Source of the DNA: Alphaproteobacteria bacterium TMED93
GTDB lineage: Bacteria; Pseudomonadota; Alphaproteobacteria; TMED109
Direction: 5' to 3'
DNA: 7,944 nt
Assembly (NCBI GenBank): GCA_002171495.2
Contig: NHEU02000047.1
Span: 1-7,944, forward strand
The position numbers were made by a program, and so were the translations under genes. Below, one piece after another: positions 1 through 6,528 of the stretch. Every line of letters begins with the position of its first letter. Within the stretch, counting starts at the first letter, position 1. Under the pieces are notes generated by a model, which saw only the letters and a program-made list of their open reading frames with translations, did no database searches and was not told where the DNA came from.

Positions 1-457
1 TATCTTCAAATTTTTTATTTCCTTGGTTTTTATCAGGATGATACATTTTCACAAGTTTTTTAAATTTCAAGTGTATTTCTTGCCATTTTGCCTCATCATT
101 TAGCTCTAAAACCTCCAATGCATCTTTATCTGTTTGTGAAGTCTTTGTTTTTTTAAATTCTTTAAAACTATTGCTATTAAATATATTAGTTTTATCATCT
201 AAAGCATTGTTCCATAGAATATTAAAAAAATTTTCTGATGATCCAAAATTTTTTGTTGATTTATGCCAAGTTAAATCTGATTTTATAAAAAATTCAATTT
301 GTTGATCATTCATATTTTTAAAATAATTCCAGTTTTTATTGAAAATTTTAATATGTTTGAGACAAAGAAGTTTAAATTTTCTGCTATTATCTCTTTCAAC
401 AGGAGCCTTATATTCTCCAGTTTCTTTACAATTTTCCCAGTCACAAATTATTTTCAT
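1..457 (-). CDS. J-domain (DnaJ-like) protein with N-terminal Cys/His cluster, partial (3' end missing)
   Basis: An open frame starts at ATG 457 and reads leftward with no stop for 152 codons to the window edge, so the C-terminus is missing. Residues about 112-152 are the start of a J domain: a helix I/II region followed by the diagnostic HPD at residues 140-142 in the context KMYHPDKN. HPD is the signature that stimulates the ATPase of a DnaK/Hsp70 partner. The J domain is therefore C-terminal, unlike true DnaJ, where it comes first. The first 50 residues carry Cys5, Cys10, Cys32 and His35 (CxxxxC...CxxH), which could bind zinc. From memory, an alphaproteobacterial family of small J-domain proteins has this layout and lies next to bolA (often near cobS); I could not check this by search. 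It is divergent from bolA with a 34-bp gap. A specialised co-chaperone is likely; its client is unknown. Confidence 0.85.
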   Translation of the reverse strand, partial: MKIICDWENCKETGEYKAPVERDNSRKFKLLCLKHIKIFNKNWNYFKNMNDQQIEFFIKSDLTWHKSTKNFGSSENFFNILWNNALDDKTNIFNSNSFKEFKKTKTSQTDKDALEVLELNDEAKWQEIHLKFKKLVKMYHPDKNQGNKKFED

Positions 458-491
458 GTTAATTTTAATTCTATATAGTAAATTAACTTAA
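458..491. promoter_or_regulatory. Short divergent intergenic region, J-domain gene / bolA
   Basis: Only 34 bp separate the two divergent start codons, so promoters for both genes must lie here or extend into the opposite coding region. On the plus strand TATAGT at 474-479 is a fair -10 box for bolA. A weak -35 (TTTTCA, 451-456) lies 17 bp upstream, inside the first codons of the J-domain gene. This would give a leader of only a few bases before the bolA ATG, fitting the lack of a Shine-Dalgarno. The overlapping TATATA could serve the minus strand. In DNA this AT-rich such boxes arise easily by chance, so this is a weak inference. Confidence 0.3.
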
Positions 492-746
492 ATGGAAAAT
501 TATTTGGATAATATTAAAAAAAAACTTAAAAATAAAATTAGTTTTGAAAATTTAGAAATTGTTGATAATTCTCAAAAGCATAAAGGACATAAATTTTTTT
601 CGAAAGACAAATATCATCTGCATTTAAAAATTAAGTCAGTTTACTTAAAATCTATCAGTAGCGTAAATGCACAGAGATTAATAATGTCAACTTTGAAGGA
701 CGATTTAAAAACAAAAATTCACGCTTTAGAAATTACTATAGAGTAA
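492..746 (+). CDS. bolA: BolA family protein
   Basis: This 84-residue protein has the usual length and shape of the BolA family, a small alpha/beta fold. The best signature is C-terminal: VNAQRLIMSTL...KIHALEI (residues 58-81) matches the BolA helix that ends in the conserved IHAL. His77 there corresponds to the invariant His that, with a glutaredoxin, ligates a [2Fe-2S] cluster. The central loop has a HKGH segment (residues 30-33) and His42 and His44. BolA proteins work with monothiol glutaredoxins in iron-sulfur trafficking and iron sensing, and in some bacteria affect cell shape; which role applies here cannot be read from the sequence. It is divergent from the J-domain gene, a pairing I recall in alphaproteobacteria. 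Its last 11 bp overlap the aroB tail on the opposite strand. No Shine-Dalgarno is visible before the ATG. Confidence 0.88.
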   Translation: MENYLDNIKKKLKNKISFENLEIVDNSQKHKGHKFFSKDKYHLHLKIKSVYLKSISSVNAQRLIMSTLKDDLKTKIHALEITIE

Positions 747-1845
747 TATATTTAATATTTTTTCTTAATTCATCAGTTGAAATTTTATGTCTATTTGGTT
801 TAGCAGTTTTTCCAATTTTATTTAATAAAATAAAATTGATTCTTCCGTCATTATTTTTTTTATCATTCTTTAAATAAGGTATTAAACTTTTTATCTCTTT
901 TAAACTACAATGTTTTTTTAAAGTATAATCCAAATAATTCGATCTATAAATGTCTAAAATATCCTCTAGAGTTTTACGTCTGCAAACTTTTTTATGAACT
1001 GATAGTTTTGTGGCCAATATCATTCCCGCTAGAACAGCTTCTCCGTGTGTTATTTTTTTTGAATAATTATTTTTGACTTCAATTGCATGTGCAAAAGTAT
1101 GTCCAAAATTTAAGGCCATTCTAATATTTTTTTCATTAACATCTTCATTAACAAAAGATAGTTTAATTTGACAACTTTTCTTAATGGAAAAAATTAATTT
1201 CTTCGTATTATGAGAAAAAATATGTTTAGAATTTAACTTTAACCATTTGAAAAACTTAATATCTTTGATGACTGCATGTTTTAAAATTTCTGCGTAACCA
1301 CAAACAATTTCCTTTCTTTTTAAACTTTTTAAAAAAGATGTATCACAGATAACTAACTTTGGTTGAAAAAAGGATCCTATTAAATTTTTACCGTGATTGG
1401 AATTAACACCAGTTTTTCCTCCAACTGCAGCGTCAACTTGAGATAATAATGTTGTAGGGATATTTATAAAATTTAATCCTCTTTTTAGAATACTTGCTAC
1501 AAATCCAGTTAAATCTCCTGTAATTCCACCACCTACACTTAAAACTAAATCTGATCTGTTAAAATTTTTTGATAACAATTTATCTAAATAAAAAGACACG
1601 GATTTAAATGATTTTACTTTTTCACTGGGCGCTATATTAAAGGTCGTTACTTCATATTTTTTTAATTTCCTTAAAATTGAACTCTTAAATTTAAAGGGTA
1701 CGTTTTTATCAAAAAAAAGAACAATCTTTTTTGTTTTAGGGCAAATCTTATTAATTTTTTTAGGCAGAATATTAAGAATATTATTTCCTATAAGAATTGA
1801 GTAATTCTGGTTTTTATTACAAAATTTAATTTGTTGAATTTTCAT
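736..1845 (-). CDS. aroB: 3-dehydroquinate synthase
   Basis: AroB converts DAHP to 3-dehydroquinate, the second step of the shikimate pathway to aromatic amino acids and folate, in the cytoplasm with NAD and a divalent metal. The 369-residue length is normal. Visible motifs in order are the NAD-binding GGGITGD (105-111), the highly conserved block IPTTLLSQVDAAVGGKTGVN (129-148), GYAEILKH with the probable metal ligand Glu186 (183-190), NFGHTFAHAIE with His249 and His253 (246-256), and HGEAV with His267 (267-271). Glu186, His249 and His267 match the classical metal-binding triad, so the enzyme should be active. The ATG start at 1845 lies inside the end of aroK (20-bp overlap), implying coupled translation. 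The stop at 736-738 overlaps the 3' end of bolA. No Shine-Dalgarno is seen. Confidence 0.97.
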   Translation of the reverse strand: MKIQQIKFCNKNQNYSILIGNNILNILPKKINKICPKTKKIVLFFDKNVPFKFKSSILRKLKKYEVTTFNIAPSEKVKSFKSVSFYLDKLLSKNFNRSDLVLSVGGGITGDLTGFVASILKRGLNFINIPTTLLSQVDAAVGGKTGVNSNHGKNLIGSFFQPKLVICDTSFLKSLKRKEIVCGYAEILKHAVIKDIKFFKWLKLNSKHIFSHNTKKLIFSIKKSCQIKLSFVNEDVNEKNIRMALNFGHTFAHAIEVKNNYSKKITHGEAVLAGMILATKLSVHKKVCRRKTLEDILDIYRSNYLDYTLKKHCSLKEIKSLIPYLKNDKKNNDGRINFILLNKIGKTAKPNRHKISTDELRKNIKYITL

Positions 1846-2341
1846 ATAATTTAATTATTTTGTTCACAATTTCATCAATTTCTAAAGAATCACACTTTAT
1901 CTTAAAATCTGCCTTATTATAAATTTTTTTTCTTTCTAAGTAAATTTTATTAATATTTTCCTCAAAGTTATCTTTATTTAATAGAGGTCTTTTTTTAATA
2001 TTTTGTAATCTCGGTAAAATAATTTTTATATTACTATCAAGCCAAAAACTAAGTGATGAATTTTTTATTTTCTGTCTTATTAAATTATTTAAAAAACTGC
2101 CTCCACCTAAAGCTATTACGATTTGTTGTTCTTTTAAAATTTCAAGAGTAATTTTTTTTTCAATTTTTCTAAAATAAATTTCACCTTTAACTTTAAAGAT
2201 TTCACTTATTTTACTTTTTTCTCTTTTTTCAATAAATTGATCGATATCTATAAATTTGAGTTTCAGCTTTTCTGAAAGTTTCCTACCTATGGTAGATTTT
2301 CCAACTCCCATCATTCCTGTTAATACAAGGTTTTTTTTCAA
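1826..2341 (-). CDS. aroK: Shikimate kinase (TTG start)
   Basis: Shikimate kinase phosphorylates shikimate at O3 with ATP, the fifth step of the shikimate pathway. The 171-residue protein has the whole P-loop kinase layout: Walker A GMMGVGKST (9-17), DID (32-34) for Mg and shikimate, FR at 57-58 in the ExxFRxxE shikimate-binding motif, the GGG loop (79-81), KRPLL in the LID (117-121) and a basic YLERKKIYNKAD segment (134-145) near the nucleotide. The start codon is TTG at 2341. The codon just upstream is an in-frame TAA, so no longer protein is possible, and the next Met (residue 10) falls inside Walker A. TTG is therefore the only sensible standard start. A run of eight A follows immediately. 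The gene is first in an aroK-aroB operon, the common alphaproteobacterial order, and overlaps aroB by 20 bp. Confidence 0.95.
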   Translation of the reverse strand: MKKNLVLTGMMGVGKSTIGRKLSEKLKLKFIDIDQFIEKREKSKISEIFKVKGEIYFRKIEKKITLEILKEQQIVIALGGGSFLNNLIRQKIKNSSLSFWLDSNIKIILPRLQNIKKRPLLNKDNFEENINKIYLERKKIYNKADFKIKCDSLEIDEIVNKIIKLYENSTN

Positions 2342-2415
2342 TTAAATTACCAATTTTTAAATTTGATTTATCACAAATATGTCTTATTTATTGAGTTTAA
2401 ATATATTTTTTTACT
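2342..2415. promoter_or_regulatory. Divergent intergenic region between aroK and the plus-strand operon
   Basis: These 74 bp separate two divergent transcription units and must hold promoters for both, at least in part. For the plus strand, TTGATT (2363-2368) followed after 16 bp by TATTTA (2385-2390) is a possible -35/-10 pair upstream of the ATG at 2416. For the minus strand I see only generic AT-rich candidates. No operator-like inverted repeat or Shine-Dalgarno stands out. The role is inferred from gene orientation and the boxes are weak. Confidence 0.3.
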
Positions 2416-2598
2416 ATGCAACTTAAATACAATCGTCAACGAGGAGTCGGAAGTTCAATAGGCAGACTATTAATTAAATTTGTTTTGCTAGCGATCATAG
2501 TGACAGCAGCAATTTTTTTGATTGAAAAAATAGATTTTCCCAGCCCTAAAGAAAAATACAAAATTGATATAACAAATGAAATTAAAAAGCTTAAATAA
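2416..2598 (+). CDS. Small single-pass membrane protein, uncharacterised
   Basis: This 60-residue protein has a basic N-terminus (Lys4, Arg7, Arg9, Arg17), one strong hydrophobic helix at about residues 18-37, then a short polar tail with a proline pair (FPSP, 41-44). The positive-inside rule predicts the N-terminus in the cytoplasm and the last 23 residues in the periplasm. From memory, many alphaproteobacteria encode a small protein of this layout with a tail like D-I-P-A-P after the helix, next to a large exported protein; I could not verify this. It is probably the first gene of the operon and its last 23 bp overlap the start of the exported protein, so the two are likely translated together and may act together. 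Function is unknown. The clear membrane topology and the overlap make a real gene likely. Confidence 0.75.
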   Translation: MQLKYNRQRGVGSSIGRLLIKFVLLAIIVTAAIFLIEKIDFPSPKEKYKIDITNEIKKLK

Positions 2599-4318
2599 AT
2601 TTATTTGCTTCTTAATTCCCTTAATTCTGACTCAAAATCTTTTTTCAGAAGAAGAAATTGATATTTGGAATAAAGAAATTAACGATAAAAGAAATACCGA
2701 GACTGCTATCTCTACTCAGGATAATTCCAATGAGTCCCTAAATACTGAAATTTTAATTCAGTCGAAAATAAATAACGATATTGAAATTAATAATGAAATT
2801 TCGGAAAATTCAAAAAAAATTGAAATATTTGGAGTCTATGATCCAGCAGAAAATGGTTTTGATTTAAATATGTGGTCTCAAACAGATGCAGAAAATGTTA
2901 GATCAAGTTTTAAAAGAATTAATCAAATAAATCTTTCAAGTACAGCTACAAAACTATTTGAAAACACAATTTTATCCTTTGCTTACCCTCCAAAGGGAAT
3001 GGAGAACAAAGAGTTTGTTAACTTAAAAATTAATTGGATGATTGCAAATCAAAAAATAGAGCTAATAGAACAGTCCTTAAAGCAAAATAATATTTTTCAT
3101 AATAAAAAAAAACTCATTCAGTATTTGGTTGATCATAATATTACTAAAGCAAATGTTAAAGAGGGATGTGAAAAAATAAATTTTTTAGATAAAAATATTA
3201 AAGACCCCTATTTAGAAAAGTTTAAGATTTATTGTTTAGTTTTTCGTGACAAAAAAAATGAAGCTCAACTTTTACTTGATATTTTGAGAGAACAAAATCA
3301 GTCTGATAGTTTTTTTGATGATAAGATTAACTATCTTTTGGGGGTGACCAGCAAAACAACAAAAAAAATTAAGGAAGATAATTTACTTAACTTTTATCTT
3401 TCAAGTGTCACAATTCAAAATTTTAAATATGAACCAAAAAAAAATACCAAAGAAGTTATATGGGAGTATTTAAATGCAGCTAATTTAATTAAATTAGATG
3501 ATGACAGAGATAAAGAGAAGTTAAAAAATTTAGAAAACGCAGCTAATGAAAATCGCCTTGATAAGCAAAAAATTTTTAATATCTATTCCAAAATAAATTT
3601 TGATTTGAATAGCTTAATAAATGCAGAAGACATTTACCAAACGTTTGATAGTATTGACGCGAGAGCAATAATTTATCAAAAATATTTACTATCAGATAAT
3701 GAAGAAAATAAAGTTAAATTATTATTTTTATTAAAAGATTTATTTAGTAAAGACAACTTATCGAATATTTATGTTAAATTCTTAAGTGATAGGCTTAAGG
3801 AAATTAATTTAGAAAATATTTCAGACTCTTACCAAGAGGTTGTACAAAAAAATATTTTATCTGAGGATGAGTTTAGGCAAGGTAAAATAAAATATGATGA
3901 TAAAATATTACACAGATCAAAAGTTATAAAATATTTTCAAAATGAAACTGATCAAAAAAAGGCTCAAAAAGATTTCATAAAAATTTATAAGAAAATAAAA
4001 AAAAATAGAAAATATTTTTTTTCAGCAAAAGATTTAGCTCTAGTAGAATCTCTGGCAAAAGATGGTTTTTCTATACCAAAAGAATTAGATTATAAAGAAA
4101 TCTCGAAACAATATAGCATTCCATCTAACTTGCAAAAACTTGGAAAAAGTAACGAGTCAGCATTTTTGACACTCAAATTAGTAGAAATAATAGGAGAAGA
4201 TGAAGCTTATAATTTAGACCCTGAAACAATTTATTTCATAACTTATCTTTTGAATCAAAATAACCTAAAAAAAATTAGAAATGAAATACTCATTTCTGCT
4301 CTACCACTAAGAAGTTAA
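2576..4318 (+). CDS. Exported alpha-helical protein, uncharacterised
   Basis: This 580-residue protein starts with a typical Sec signal peptide: Lys2, Lys4 and Lys8, a hydrophobic core at about 9-23, and a likely cleavage after Ser24 before an acidic EEE. No Cys sits at the cleavage site, so it is not an obvious lipoprotein. Residues 25-85 are a low-complexity Asn/Glu/Ser/Ile linker, probably disordered. From about residue 86 to the end it reads as many short amphipathic helices without strands or an enzyme motif, like a TPR or other helical-repeat scaffold. The mature part has only two cysteines, Cys198 and Cys220. The stretch around DPYLEKFKIYC...LLDILREQ (210-240) resembles, from memory, alphaproteobacterial proteins labelled 'antifreeze glycopeptide polyprotein', a name without functional support. 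It overlaps the small membrane protein by 23 bp and lies 21 bp before def. A periplasmic location is likely; function unknown. Confidence 0.8.
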   Translation: MKLKSLNKFICFLIPLILTQNLFSEEEIDIWNKEINDKRNTETAISTQDNSNESLNTEILIQSKINNDIEINNEISENSKKIEIFGVYDPAENGFDLNMWSQTDAENVRSSFKRINQINLSSTATKLFENTILSFAYPPKGMENKEFVNLKINWMIANQKIELIEQSLKQNNIFHNKKKLIQYLVDHNITKANVKEGCEKINFLDKNIKDPYLEKFKIYCLVFRDKKNEAQLLLDILREQNQSDSFFDDKINYLLGVTSKTTKKIKEDNLLNFYLSSVTIQNFKYEPKKNTKEVIWEYLNAANLIKLDDDRDKEKLKNLENAANENRLDKQKIFNIYSKINFDLNSLINAEDIYQTFDSIDARAIIYQKYLLSDNEENKVKLLFLLKDLFSKDNLSNIYVKFLSDRLKEINLENISDSYQEVVQKNILSEDEFRQGKIKYDDKILHRSKVIKYFQNETDQKKAQKDFIKIYKKIKKNRKYFFSAKDLALVESLAKDGFSIPKELDYKEISKQYSIPSNLQKLGKSNESAFLTLKLVEIIGEDEAYNLDPETIYFITYLLNQNNLKKIRNEILISALPLRS

Positions 4319-4339
4319 TTACAATATAAATAATACAAT

Positions 4340-4858
4340 ATGAAAAGAAAAATTATTGTCGAACCTGATCCAATTTTAAGGAAAAAATGTAATCCAATAG
4401 AGAAAGTGGATGATGAAATTAAAAAATTGATGAAGGACATGCTAGAGACAATGTATGATGCTCCAGGAATTGGTCTAGCAGCAATTCAAATAGGAATTTT
4501 AAAAAGATTGGTGGTTATAGATATATCAAAAGATGAAAAAAAGAATCCATTATTTCTTGTTAACCCGAAAATTATTAGTCAATCAAAAACGACTTCAGTT
4601 TACGAGGAAGGTTGTTTGTCATTACCCGGTCAATTTGCCGAAATAGAAAGACCTTCAGAATGTCTTGTTAAATACATTGATCTAGATGGAAAAGAAAAAG
4701 AATTAAAAGCTGATGGGTTACTAGCTACCTGCATTCAGCATGAAGTTGATCACCTGAATGGAATATTATTTATTGATTATTTATCAAAATTAAAAAAAGA
4801 TATGATAATTAAAAAGTTGGTTAAACATAAAAAAGAAATTGAAAGAATAGTAGTCTAA
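4340..4858 (+). CDS. def: Peptide deformylase
   Basis: Deformylase removes the formyl group from the N-terminal methionine of nascent proteins at the ribosome exit, using a metal ion (Fe2+ in most bacteria). The 172 residues match the usual length. All three family motifs are intact: motif 1 GIGLAAIQ (43-50), motif 2 EGCLSLPG (90-97) with metal ligand Cys92, and motif 3 HEVDH (134-138) with ligands His134 and His138 and catalytic Glu135. EGCLS and an intact motif 3 indicate an active bacterial-type enzyme. The start ATG is followed by a standard N-terminus (KIIVEPDPILR). fmt starts 5 bp after its stop, so the enzymes that add and remove the formyl group are made together. No Shine-Dalgarno is visible before it. 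Confidence 0.97.
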   Translation: MKRKIIVEPDPILRKKCNPIEKVDDEIKKLMKDMLETMYDAPGIGLAAIQIGILKRLVVIDISKDEKKNPLFLVNPKIISQSKTTSVYEEGCLSLPGQFAEIERPSECLVKYIDLDGKEKELKADGLLATCIQHEVDHLNGILFIDYLSKLKKDMIIKKLVKHKKEIERIVV

Positions 4859-4863
4859 AATTA

Positions 4864-5790
4864 ATGTCACTTAAGATAATTTTTATGGGAACACCTGAAT
4901 TTGCTGTTCCAATACTAAAATCAATTTATGAGTCAGAAAACAAGATATTAAGCGTTTACACTCAACCAGCAAAAAAAAAATCAAGAGGACAAAAAATAAT
5001 TCCATCTCCAATTCAAGAATTTAGTGAAAAAAAAAACATACCTTTTAGATGCCCAGAAATTTTAAATAATGATAAAGAGTATAATTATCTCAAAGAGCTT
5101 AATCCTAATATTGTAGTAGTTGTAGCCTACGGAAAAATAATACCAAAAAGATTTTTAGAATTACCTGAAACTTCTTTTATAAATATCCACGCTTCGCTTT
5201 TACCAAAATGGAGAGGGGCAGCTCCAATACAAAGAGCTATAATGAATATGGATCAGGAAACTGGAATTTCAATTATGAAGATAGCCAATGAATTGGATGC
5301 CGGACCTATTATGCAATATTTCAAGATTAAGATTACAAATAATTGTAATTATGAAAATTTAAGTAGAAAAATATCTAACTTAGCTTCCTCAAAAATTAAT
5401 GAAATTCTTCAAATTTTAGAAAAGGGGAGTGTAATATTTACACCACAAGATCACTCTAAAGCAACGTACGCAAAAAAAATTAAAAAATCAGAGGCTAAAA
5501 TTAATTGGAATGATGAAGCGAAACAAGTAATTGCAAAAATCAATGCTTTTCATCCTAACCCAGGAGCATGGTTTGAGTATAGTGGATCAAGAATTAAAAT
5601 TATTGAAGCAAAAGAGGTAAATGGTTACGGGGAACCTGGTGAAATTATAGATAAAAATTTAACAGTTGCATGTTCGAGTAATGCTATCGAGATTGTAAAA
5701 TTAAAAAAAGAAGGTAAAAAGATATTAAGCGCTTCGGACTTTTTAAGGGGTTGTAATATAAAAATTGGCACATTGTTAAATGATTCATAA
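4864..5790 (+). CDS. fmt: Methionyl-tRNA formyltransferase
   Basis: Fmt transfers a formyl group from 10-formyltetrahydrofolate to Met on initiator tRNA, marking it for initiation. The 308-residue protein has the expected two domains. The N-terminal Rossmann-type domain starts with KIIFMGTPEFAVP (4-16), carries the basic loop SRGQKIIPSP (40-49) that in the E. coli enzyme contacts the tRNA acceptor end, then the catalytic Asn107 and His109, SLLPKWRGAAPI (111-122), and Asp145 in LDAGP. The C-terminal barrel begins near residue 205 (KKIKKSEAKINW) and includes AFHPNPGAWF (228-237). All expected catalytic residues are present. It starts 5 bp after def and overlaps truA by 11 bp. A run of ten A at 4971-4980 lies in the coding sequence of the tRNA-binding loop region. 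Confidence 0.97.
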   Translation: MSLKIIFMGTPEFAVPILKSIYESENKILSVYTQPAKKKSRGQKIIPSPIQEFSEKKNIPFRCPEILNNDKEYNYLKELNPNIVVVVAYGKIIPKRFLELPETSFINIHASLLPKWRGAAPIQRAIMNMDQETGISIMKIANELDAGPIMQYFKIKITNNCNYENLSRKISNLASSKINEILQILEKGSVIFTPQDHSKATYAKKIKKSEAKINWNDEAKQVIAKINAFHPNPGAWFEYSGSRIKIIEAKEVNGYGEPGEIIDKNLTVACSSNAIEIVKLKKEGKKILSASDFLRGCNIKIGTLLNDS

Positions 5791-6523
5791 TTATCAAATA
5801 ATTATTGAATACGATGGTACAAAATTTGTAGGTTGGCAGTATCAAAAAAATGGTAGCTCAATTCAAGAGACCTTAGAAAAAAATATAAAAAAAATTTTAA
5901 AGGAAAAAATTAAAATTATTGGTGCTGGTCGAACTGATGCTGGAGTCCATGCTTTAGCACAAAGTGCTAACTTTTTTGCCAAGAAGAAAATCGAGGATCT
6001 TAAAAAATTTCTAAATTCAGTAAATTTTTTTTTAAACAAAAATTCAATTTCAATTAAAGATATCAAAAAAAGAAAGATTGAATTTCACTCAAGATATGAT
6101 GCCAAAGAGAGAATTTACGAATATAAAATTACAAATAGATATAGTGCAATAGCTTTAAATAAAAACAGAAGCTGGCTAATAAAAAAAAAAATAGATATTA
6201 ATTATTTAAAAAAAGGATCAAAAATTTTGATAGGTAAACATGATTTTTCTACTTTTCGATCATCTTCATGCTCTGCAAAATCTGCGGTTAAATATATGAA
6301 TAATGTGAAAATTTTTAAATCAGGTGAAAATATTACTATTCAATTTAGATCAAAATCATTTTTACAAAATCAGGTTAGGTCTATGGTTGGATGCTTAAAA
6401 TACTTATCTTGTAAAAATTGGAATTTGAAAAAATTTAAACAAGTGTTTAAATCTAAAAACAGAAAACTATGCGCTCCTCCAGCCCCAGCACATGGTTTAT
6501 ATTTAGCAAAGGTAAGGTATTAA
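5780..6523 (+). CDS. truA: tRNA pseudouridine(38-40) synthase
   Basis: TruA isomerises uridines 38, 39 and 40 of the tRNA anticodon arm to pseudouridine, aiding decoding accuracy. The 247 residues fit the family. The N-terminus reads as a first strand IIIEYDGTKFVGWQ (7-20), and the catalytic motif GRTDAGVHA (50-58) holds the nucleophile Asp53. RIYEYKI (111-117) and FLQNQVRSMVG (194-204), the strand and helix lining the active site, are both intact. The protein ends in the usual PPAPAHGLYL region. The ATG lies 10 bp before the fmt stop, giving an 11-bp overlap in a different frame, so translation is probably coupled. Homopolymers (eleven A at 6181-6191, nine T at 6025-6033) occur inside the gene. 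Its stop is 5 bp from the stop of the convergent glycosyltransferase, with no hairpin terminator visible. Confidence 0.96.
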   Translation: MIHNYQIIIEYDGTKFVGWQYQKNGSSIQETLEKNIKKILKEKIKIIGAGRTDAGVHALAQSANFFAKKKIEDLKKFLNSVNFFLNKNSISIKDIKKRKIEFHSRYDAKERIYEYKITNRYSAIALNKNRSWLIKKKIDINYLKKGSKILIGKHDFSTFRSSSCSAKSAVKYMNNVKIFKSGENITIQFRSKSFLQNQVRSMVGCLKYLSCKNWNLKKFKQVFKSKNRKLCAPPAPAHGLYLAKVRY

Positions 6524-6528
6524 CTAGT

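Noticed and set aside
458..491. RNA gene or riboswitch between the J-domain gene and bolA
   Set aside because: 34 bp is too short and contains no G/C-bearing stem; it can only be promoter or leader sequence.
5863..6066. 67-codon minus-strand open frame inside truA
   Set aside because: It lies wholly antisense to the well-conserved catalytic region of TruA; its Phe/Ile/Ser-rich translation is what poly-Lys coding gives on the other strand.
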